Below are positions 48,352 through 53,820 of a DNA stretch of 53,820 bases, in pieces. The notes below the pieces were generated by a model, which searched no databases, was not told the origin of the DNA, and saw only the letters and a list, made by a program, of their open reading frames with translations. Origin of the DNA: Halorubrum sp. Hd13 (GTDB lineage Archaea > Halobacteriota > Halobacteria > Halobacteriales > Haloferacaceae); assembly GCF_002252755.1 (NCBI RefSeq), contig NZ_NHOY01000017.1, positions 9,370 to 63,189 on the forward strand, given 5' to 3'. The first letter of the stretch is position 1. Every line of letters starts with the position of its first letter. Both the position numbers and the translations under genes were made by a program.

Positions 48352-50385
48352 ATGGACACAGGCCCCCATAACGATGCTTTGGGGGATAACGGAGAGAGTA
48401 CCAGCCGCTATAGATCCATCATCGAAGCTGTTCGAGACGGCGTTTTCGTCGTCAATCTGGACGGCACTATCACCTACGTCAACGACTCGCTTTGCTCATT
48501 GACTGGACGTGAGCGGAACGAACTGGTTGGCAACACGTTCGACACGCTGGTTGAATCAGGACTGGTTGAATCAGCCGAGTTTGATCGATTCGTTACAATC
48601 ATCAACTCCATTGCCGACGGAGAAATCCAGGATGAAATTCTGACCTTCGAAATTGATCAGGAAACCGAACAGATGGTAGACGTTCGCGTCTCGAAACATA
48701 TCCGGGACGACGGCACTGACGATATCATCGGCGTGGTCCGGGATGTGACAGAGCGCGAGCGGAGGGCCCGGGCGGCAGAACAGAAACAGGAGGTGCTGGC
48801 CAAACTGTATCAGGTTGGTGCAGACGACGCTTTCACGTTCGATCAAAAAGCCGAGCGCATCCTCTCCATTGGGTGTGAGTACCTGGATCTGCCGTTTGGG
48901 TTCCTGTCGAGAATAGAGGAAGACACACAAGAGATTGTACACGCTGTTGGCGAGCATACACTACTCCAGCCGGACGAAACCGCACCGCTGGAGCAGTCGT
49001 ACTGTCGGAAAACTATCCAAAGCGACGACCTGGTCGGTATGCAGGACGCACGAGCGGAGTTGGGCGACGACGACCCGGCGTACGAACTGTTCGACTTAGG
49101 CTGTTATATCGGAACGAAGGTCATGGTCGGAGAGAACCTCTATGGAACGTTCTGCTTTGCGGCCCCACACGACCGTGAACGGGAATTCAACGCCAGCGAA
49201 CGGGAGGTGATCAAGCTTCTTGGACAGTGGGCCGGGTACGAACTCGAACGGCAGCGGTTCGAAGAACGCTTGGAAGGTCTGCACGGGACAGCGCAGCGGC
49301 TGCTAACGGCTGAAACAACGACGGACGTCGCAAAGATAACGATCGAGATGATTGTGGACAGTTTCGATCTCCCGGTGAGTGCTTTTTGGGAGTACGACGC
49401 CACCGCCGACGTCTTACGCCCTGTGGCTGAAACAGACGAAGCAGTACGGGTCGTCGGGGAGGCTCCGACGTTCGAACGAGGCGACGCACTTCTGTGGGAG
49501 AGTTTTGACAGTGGCGACATCCGGAACTACGAGGACCTGACCGAACGATCCGGAACTTTCAATCCGGAGACGCCATTGCAGTCAGAGGTGTATATCCCCT
49601 GCGGGAATCATGGGATCATCACCTGTGCTGCGACCGAGCCACGTGCGTTCGACGAGATCGACGTCGAAAGCCTCCGACTGCTGGAGGCGCTGGTCACGGA
49701 GGCCATCACCGCAGTCAAGCGCGAAGAACAGCTAGCCGAGCGTGGTGAAGCACTCCAGCGACAGAACGACCGCCTCGAAGAGTTTGCCGATGTCGTGGCA
49801 CACGACCTTCGAAACCCAATGACGGGAGCGGTCGGCTTTCTCGAAATCGCCCGCAAGACGAACGAGTCACAGCATTTCGACCGCGTCGAACAGTCCTTAG
49901 AGCGGATGGAGGAACTCATCGACGAGTTGTTGATGATCGCACGCGGTGATCGCCAGGCAGTCAACATACGCACCCACCAATTACAACCAATCGTGGAGGA
50001 GGCGTGGTCATACACCGACGCCCCGAAAGCGACCTTGTTCGCAGACGACCCGCTTGGTGAGATACAGGCCGATGAGACACGACTGCTGCAACTGTTCGGC
50101 AATCTCTTCCGCAACAGCATCGAACACGGCGGCGACGATGTTACCGTAGAAGTTGGCCCCCTCGCTGACGAGGGGGGGTTCTACGTCGCCGATGACGGGC
50201 CAGGGTTTTCCGACAAGCAACGGACAGAGATCGAAGCACTCGGAGACACGGACGAGATGTCGGGATTCGGAGTCGGACTCATGAGCGTTATCGATGTCGT
50301 GGAAGCACACGGGTGGGACCTCACAGTCCCCGCCACAGATCGGGGAGCACGCATCGAAATCCGAACTGGTGAACGGAGCGAATGA
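48352..50385 (+). CDS. PAS-GAF-GAF sensor histidine kinase
   Basis: A 677-residue soluble kinase. It has PAS at about 18-140 (IIEAVRDGVFVVNLDGTITYVNDSLCSLTG), a GAF domain at about 145-300 (ERILSIGCEYLDLPFGFLSRIEED, SYCRKTIQSDDLVGMQDA), and a second GAF at about 305-455 (GTAQRLLTAETTTDVAKITIEMIVDSF). HisKA has VVAHDLRNPMTGAVGFLE (His484). The HATPase has an N-box LFGNLFRNSIEHGG, G1 VADDGPGFSD and G2 SGFGVGLMSVIDV. The signature LLQPDETAPLEQSYC is typical of bilin-free GAF sensors in haloarchaea. It is followed 48 bases later by a stand-alone receiver gene, so the two form a two-component pair, upstream of capsule-type genes. Confidence 0.9.
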   Translation: MDTGPHNDALGDNGESTSRYRSIIEAVRDGVFVVNLDGTITYVNDSLCSLTGRERNELVGNTFDTLVESGLVESAEFDRFVTIINSIADGEIQDEILTFEIDQETEQMVDVRVSKHIRDDGTDDIIGVVRDVTERERRARAAEQKQEVLAKLYQVGADDAFTFDQKAERILSIGCEYLDLPFGFLSRIEEDTQEIVHAVGEHTLLQPDETAPLEQSYCRKTIQSDDLVGMQDARAELGDDDPAYELFDLGCYIGTKVMVGENLYGTFCFAAPHDREREFNASEREVIKLLGQWAGYELERQRFEERLEGLHGTAQRLLTAETTTDVAKITIEMIVDSFDLPVSAFWEYDATADVLRPVAETDEAVRVVGEAPTFERGDALLWESFDSGDIRNYEDLTERSGTFNPETPLQSEVYIPCGNHGIITCAATEPRAFDEIDVESLRLLEALVTEAITAVKREEQLAERGEALQRQNDRLEEFADVVAHDLRNPMTGAVGFLEIARKTNESQHFDRVEQSLERMEELIDELLMIARGDRQAVNIRTHQLQPIVEEAWSYTDAPKATLFADDPLGEIQADETRLLQLFGNLFRNSIEHGGDDVTVEVGPLADEGGFYVADDGPGFSDKQRTEIEALGDTDEMSGFGVGLMSVIDVVEAHGWDLTVPATDRGARIEIRTGERSE

Positions 50386-50433
50386 CCCGTGGAACCAAGC
50401 GTCGCCGTAATAAAGTGTGGGTAGGAGACCCAT

Positions 50434-50814
50434 ATGACCGCCGAAATAGTCATTGCTGAGGATGATGAGACGACCCGGGAAGTCATCGAACTCAACTTGA
50501 CTGACAACGGGTGGGACGTAGTGGCGTTTACAGATGGTGATGAGTGTTGGGAGCATCTCGAATCACGGACCAACGATCCACCAGATCTCGTGGTGTTAGA
50601 CGTGATGATGCCCGAACTCGATGGGCTTTCAGTTCTCGAACATATCCGGGATCACGACGCACTCGTCGATCTGCCAGTCGTCATATTGACATCCCGAAAC
50701 CGGGAAGAAGATATCGTGCAAGCACTCGACGCCGGTGCTGACGATTTTGTGGCAAAGCCCTTCTCGGAAGCTGAACTTGTGGGGCGAATCGAGGTAGTCC
50801 TCGACGCAGTCTGA
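50434..50814 (+). CDS. Stand-alone response-regulator receiver
   Basis: A 126-residue single receiver domain: acidic pocket AEDDET, phospho-acceptor Asp56 in VVLDVMMPELDG, Thr in VILTSRN and Lys108 in DDFVAKPF. All phosphorylation residues are present. There is no output domain, so it works by protein contact, as in CheY or Spo0F-type relays. It directly follows the PAS-GAF kinase, its probable partner. The genes after it encode poly-gamma-glutamate synthesis, but an IS-type hairpin lies between. Confidence 0.92.
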   Translation: MTAEIVIAEDDETTREVIELNLTDNGWDVVAFTDGDECWEHLESRTNDPPDLVVLDVMMPELDGLSVLEHIRDHDALVDLPVVILTSRNREEDIVQALDAGADDFVAKPFSEAELVGRIEVVLDAV

Positions 50815-50854
50815 GTGTTGAGTAGTCGTTGTTCATCGGCTGTCAAGGTGGATA

Positions 50855-50875
50855 CCTCGGGGCTTGACCCCGAGG
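50855..50875. repeat. CCTCGGGG-CTTGA-CCCCGAGG hairpin (orphan tnpB-type right end)
   Basis: Perfect 8-base arms with a 5-base loop. The context TGTCAAGGTGGATA before the hairpin fits a haloarchaeal tnpB-element right end. No element body remains. It may also act as a terminator-like structure between the receiver gene and capC. Confidence 0.45.
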
Positions 50876-50923
50876 CAATTGACATGCGTAGACCTTTAGG
50901 TATTAGTCACGTTTACTTTTTTA

Positions 50924-52087
50924 ATGTGGGTTGCTACGCTGCTGGCTGTTCTTGGGCTGCTCGGCGTAGCACTGACCACACAGTTTACCGGCTACCGACT
51001 CGGCGGAACGATCACCGTGCCGGTCCTCGGAGTGTACACACTCAAAAATGTCCTGATGTTGCCGGTGTTCGTCCTCAGTACTATCGCAGCGTACATCGGT
51101 CTCTGGTATCTTCGACGACGAACCCTCATTTACGGTCGAGATGAACTTCTCGCCGCATTTGTCATCGGCACGTCAGTCCCGTTGGTGACGATTCTAGGGC
51201 TGATTCAGGTTGGGTTTGATGCAGACCTAATCGTGTTGATTGGCAGTATTCTCCCCGGGTTGGCGGCTTACAATTTCCACAGCATTAAGCCGGAGTTTCG
51301 GCGGAACGATTTACTGGCGACCATCGGGTTATTTACAGCACTGATCGTCATCGGTTGGATACTGGTGTCCCCAGGGATAGCTGCCCGATTCGGGTCTGTA
51401 ACGCCCCCGGTGTTGTTCGCTGAAACCGCCGACGTTGCGGTGTATAATAATGCAGTCGTTGATATCACAACAGGAGCGGTTCTCATTTCGAGGGAAGTCG
51501 TGGCTGGTCTCTTTATACTCGGTCTAGTCGCATCCGAGCGCATCAGATCCCGCTTCGGCGTCCGGGTCGGTATCATCACGGCAATTTTGTTGGCAGTCTA
51601 CGCCCTCATGAATTACTGGCTCATCATTATGTACCTGATTCTATTCGTCCTCGTATTTGGTTTAGTTCAGGCACTGAACTACGCAACACTGCGGTATGGA
51701 AGAGTGCTGCTTGGAACCACTACCGCGTTTGGGCTACTCGTGGCAGTTCCACTCACGCTCTCGCTCCCGATAAATCGGGGGCTATCTGCGTTTTTCGTTG
51801 CCTTCCTTGCTGGCATCACGGCGTATAATGCTCACGTGACAGGGTCATTTGATCGGCGGTTGGTACTCCCCCTCCAGGCCGTCGTGTTCGTTCCAGCCTT
51901 GCTCATCGCGCGTCGGTTCGCCACACCGGAACCTAAGGGTATCCCACAAGAACTTACGCTGCCGGTGATACTGACAGGCGTGTTCGTGGTATTGGTCGGA
52001 TTGGGGATTGGACGCTGGTATGCGGTTGACCAACCTGACGAGACCGAGGTACAGTCTGTGTCCGTTCTTTCGGGGGATGACTCATGA
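50924..52087 (+). CDS. Poly-gamma-glutamate synthesis membrane protein (CapC/PgsC-like)
   Basis: A 387-residue polytopic protein with about ten to twelve spans. The N-terminal half LTTQFTGYRLGGTITVPVLGVYTLKNVLMLPVFVLSTIAAYIGLWYLRRRTLIYGRDELLAAFVIGTSVP is typical of CapC/PgsC. Haloarchaeal forms are twice the bacterial length (about 150 residues), and this protein fits the long form. It probably forms the membrane channel or anchor for the CapB ligase. It overlaps the capB start (ATGA at 52084). An AT-rich promoter region lies between the hairpin and the ATG. Confidence 0.82.
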   Translation: MWVATLLAVLGLLGVALTTQFTGYRLGGTITVPVLGVYTLKNVLMLPVFVLSTIAAYIGLWYLRRRTLIYGRDELLAAFVIGTSVPLVTILGLIQVGFDADLIVLIGSILPGLAAYNFHSIKPEFRRNDLLATIGLFTALIVIGWILVSPGIAARFGSVTPPVLFAETADVAVYNNAVVDITTGAVLISREVVAGLFILGLVASERIRSRFGVRVGIITAILLAVYALMNYWLIIMYLILFVLVFGLVQALNYATLRYGRVLLGTTTAFGLLVAVPLTLSLPINRGLSAFFVAFLAGITAYNAHVTGSFDRRLVLPLQAVVFVPALLIARRFATPEPKGIPQELTLPVILTGVFVVLVGLGIGRWYAVDQPDETEVQSVSVLSGDDS

Positions 52088-53664
52088 GTACGACGGCATA
52101 CGAGATATACGGACGGGGGTTCGGCTGGTCGTGGCGACTTCGGGTTCAGGAACGCGTGGTAGCGACCGGGGGCCACCACTACGATACGTCACAGGAGGCC
52201 CGGCAAGCTGTAGACCAAGTTCGAGGAGCAGTTGCCTCGCTCACCGGTGACAAAGAGGCGTTCGAAAGCGAGGATATCAGCGACCCGCAAACGATTGTCA
52301 GAGAAGACCCGACGCCGTCTGGCGAGATTCCGCAGGACCGGAACAATTGGGTGTGGCAATTACAGACGCCAGAGCGCACTCTCGCAAACAGCGCAGATCG
52401 GTTTCCCACCGAGAGCGAGGCCAGAAATGCCTTGGATCGGTTTCTCACGCGGGCCGCCGGTGCGCTCCCGATGTTCATGGTCGGTGCCGAATACGAGTGG
52501 CGGGGGGCCCTTCGATCTATCGAGGTCGGCAAGCCGAGTCTGACCGGGATTGTGAGGGAGCTAAAACGAGGGTTCCGTCACCGAAAGGCACTCCGACGTC
52601 TGGACACTCGCATCGCCGTGGCGGGGAGCCGTGGCAAGACATCGACGACCCGTCGCCTCGACGACGTGTTCAATCGCCGGGGCTACGATACGTTAACGAA
52701 GATTACCGGGAACCACCCGACGCTCATCCATAACGGCGAGGTTCACCCGATCGAACGAGGCGGCCCTCGGACCACGCTGTACGAGAACATCAGCGTGATC
52801 GGAGAGTTCGCTCCGGAGCTCGATGCCTATGCCGCCGAGGATATCGGCATCTTCGAAAACCAGGGCATCACCGAATACACGACGCGACTGATCAATCAGC
52901 AACTGATAAATCCGGACATCGTCGTCCTCACAAATGTCCGCCAGGATCACAACGACACGCTCGGCAAAACGCGAACCAAAATTGCCCGGTCGTTCGCACG
53001 GTCGATTTCCGCCGGGACGCACGTCGTCAGTGGGGAACAAAATCCTGTTCTTCACGACTATATGCAAGAGGAGATCGAACGACGGGGCGGTACTATCGAA
53101 CAGGTCGAGATTCCCGACCGACATGAGGGAATGATTGGGGCAGAAACCGCTCACGCAATTGACGCAGTGCTGTCATTTCTCGACGAATCGCCGCTCCCCG
53201 AGGGCGAACTCGAAGCGTTTTTAGACGCAATCCAGCCGGAATGGACGCGACTCCCGAACGGTCGTATATTCAACGCAGCACAGGTGAACGATGTCGAGAG
53301 CACGGAGATGGTGCGCCAGGCACTCGTTCCCGATGAAAAAATACTGCCGTTCGTCTATCTCCGACGAGATCGACGGGGGCGAACCGCCTCCTTCGCAGAG
53401 TATGTTGACCTTCTCTACGAGCAAGGCCACATCGATAGCGCCCACGTTGGTGGGGCCAACACCCGCGCGTTCGCTGAGAATACCGAGCTACCGGTCACCC
53501 GACACGACAACGGAAACGACGCCGAGAAGGTGCTGACTGATCTTCTCGCAGAGGGCAATCCCGTCGTCATCATGGGAAACACGGTTGATGAGTTCATGCG
53601 TGAATTCGAGGAGGCTGTAAGTACTCAGGAACAGGAAGCAACCGAATCTATCAAACCGACGTAG
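52084..53664 (+). CDS. Poly-gamma-glutamate ligase (CapB/PgsB-like) with two N-terminal YegP/DUF1508-like repeats
   Basis: A 526-residue Mur-ligase-type protein. Residues 1-60 (AYEIYGRGFGWSWRLRVQERVVATGGHHYDTSQEARQAVDQVR) and about 80-125 (NNWVWQLQTPERTLANSADRFPTESEARNALDRFL) are two YegP/DUF1508-like modules. The ligase part has P-loop VAGSRGKTSTTRRLDDVF (about 179-195), TKITGNHPTLIHNGE, ISVIGEFAPELDAYAAEDIGIFENQGITEYTTRLINQQLINPDIVVLTNVRQDHNDTLG and a C-terminal Rossmann-like part. It polymerises glutamate with ATP at the membrane together with CapC. The double YegP module is not usual in bacterial CapB. Confidence 0.82.
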   Translation: MSTTAYEIYGRGFGWSWRLRVQERVVATGGHHYDTSQEARQAVDQVRGAVASLTGDKEAFESEDISDPQTIVREDPTPSGEIPQDRNNWVWQLQTPERTLANSADRFPTESEARNALDRFLTRAAGALPMFMVGAEYEWRGALRSIEVGKPSLTGIVRELKRGFRHRKALRRLDTRIAVAGSRGKTSTTRRLDDVFNRRGYDTLTKITGNHPTLIHNGEVHPIERGGPRTTLYENISVIGEFAPELDAYAAEDIGIFENQGITEYTTRLINQQLINPDIVVLTNVRQDHNDTLGKTRTKIARSFARSISAGTHVVSGEQNPVLHDYMQEEIERRGGTIEQVEIPDRHEGMIGAETAHAIDAVLSFLDESPLPEGELEAFLDAIQPEWTRLPNGRIFNAAQVNDVESTEMVRQALVPDEKILPFVYLRRDRRGRTASFAEYVDLLYEQGHIDSAHVGGANTRAFAENTELPVTRHDNGNDAEKVLTDLLAEGNPVVIMGNTVDEFMREFEEAVSTQEQEATESIKPT

Positions 53665-53671
53665 AACTCTA

Positions 53672-53815
53672 TTACTGCTTATTAACTGAATAGGTTGTGC
53701 CGACGAGTACGATGCCGGTGACGACCGGGAAGAAGCCCAATACCGGAGCCCATCGCAGTACTACGGTGCGGAGGGTGAAGTCGGGATGGATGATAGGTGA
53801 GGTCGTGTTAACTTA
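53672..53815 (-). other. Possible end of a small membrane protein, no start found
   Basis: The minus strand reads PDFTLRTVVLRWAPVLGFFPVVTGIVLVGTTYSVNKQ to a stop at 53672-53674. This is one hydrophobic helix with polar flanks, but the frame is closed by TAA near the window edge before any start codon. It is either a decayed gene or the tail of one that needs a frame change. Confidence 0.35.
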
Positions 53816-53820
53816 AGCAT

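Noticed and set aside
1-53820. Replication origin, plasmid rep gene, tRNA or integrase attachment site
   Set aside because: I looked for Orc1/Cdc6, RepH-like or integrase proteins and tRNA-like folds and saw none, so whether this is chromosome or plasmid cannot be decided.

Overview
The window comes from a halophilic archaeon (class Halobacteria). The evidence is acidic proteins, many HTH_10 (bacterio-opsin-activator type) regulators, HalX and HalOD1 domains, Tat-type lipoproteins, TATA boxes close to start codons, and IS200/IS605 relics with the CTGAAG-type hairpin ends usual in haloarchaea. No rRNA, tRNA, CRISPR array or replication gene was recognised. By eye the sequence is a mosaic: high-GC blocks with intact housekeeping-like genes (about 16.6-26.7 kb and 33.0-47.3 kb) alternate with lower-GC blocks full of regulators, insertion-sequence relics and broken genes (1-16.5, 26.7-33.0, 47.3-53.8 kb).

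Layout. 1-6.1 kb: tail of a broken sensor kinase, a large HalX/PAS/GAF/HTH_10 regulator interrupted by TGA, a tnpA-tnpB fusion relic, a HalOD1 protein, a receiver relic fused to a DUF4097-like beta-repeat domain, and a DUF4260 protein. 6.1-12 kb: HTH_10 regulator, membrane protein, then a 4.1-kb unit with 16-bp terminal inverted repeats and an exact 8-bp target duplication (7769-11886) that carries an HTH_10 regulator, an ABC-2 exporter and an interrupted DDE transposase. 12.2-16.4 kb: DUF5518, interrupted sensor-domain protein, CPBP protease, alpha/beta hydrolase, YbjQ. 16.6-23 kb: a kinase divergent from a soluble transducer-like protein, DsrE, an 808-residue PAS/GAF/HTH_10 regulator, HxlR and MarR/TrmB-like regulators. 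23-26.7 kb: PanE, GH15 glucoamylase, thioredoxin. 27.4-32.2 kb: methyltransferase plus nucleoside phosphorylase, then an HTH_10 regulator divergent from a rhodanese/metallo-beta-lactamase protein and an MFS transporter. 33-47.3 kb: a thiol and sulfur redox island with a TrxR-like flavoprotein, two DUF3179 proteins, a frameshifted Rieske/glutamate-synthase fusion, TauE exporter, peroxiredoxin, pseudokinase, broken isochorismatase and a cysteine-containing HxlR regulator. 48.3-53.8 kb: sensor kinase, receiver protein, and CapC plus CapB of poly-gamma-glutamate synthesis.

The most interesting signal is a recurring inverted repeat built from GTTAC/GTAAC half-sites. It lies directly between the TATA element and the start codon of three transcription units (33.05, 42.52, 45.87 kb). 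A second form with a 3-base spacer lies about 55 bp upstream in two of these promoters and before the thioredoxin gene, and related direct repeats precede dsrE. The units encode thiol or sulfur functions, and one site pair lies in the divergent promoter of the HxlR gene whose product has Cys12 and Cys18. I infer a redox-responsive HxlR regulon; binding is not shown. Also unusual are a histidine-kinase-like protein with a degraded ATPase domain fused to a DUF6789-like membrane domain, and CapB with two YegP/DUF1508-like repeats at its N-terminus.
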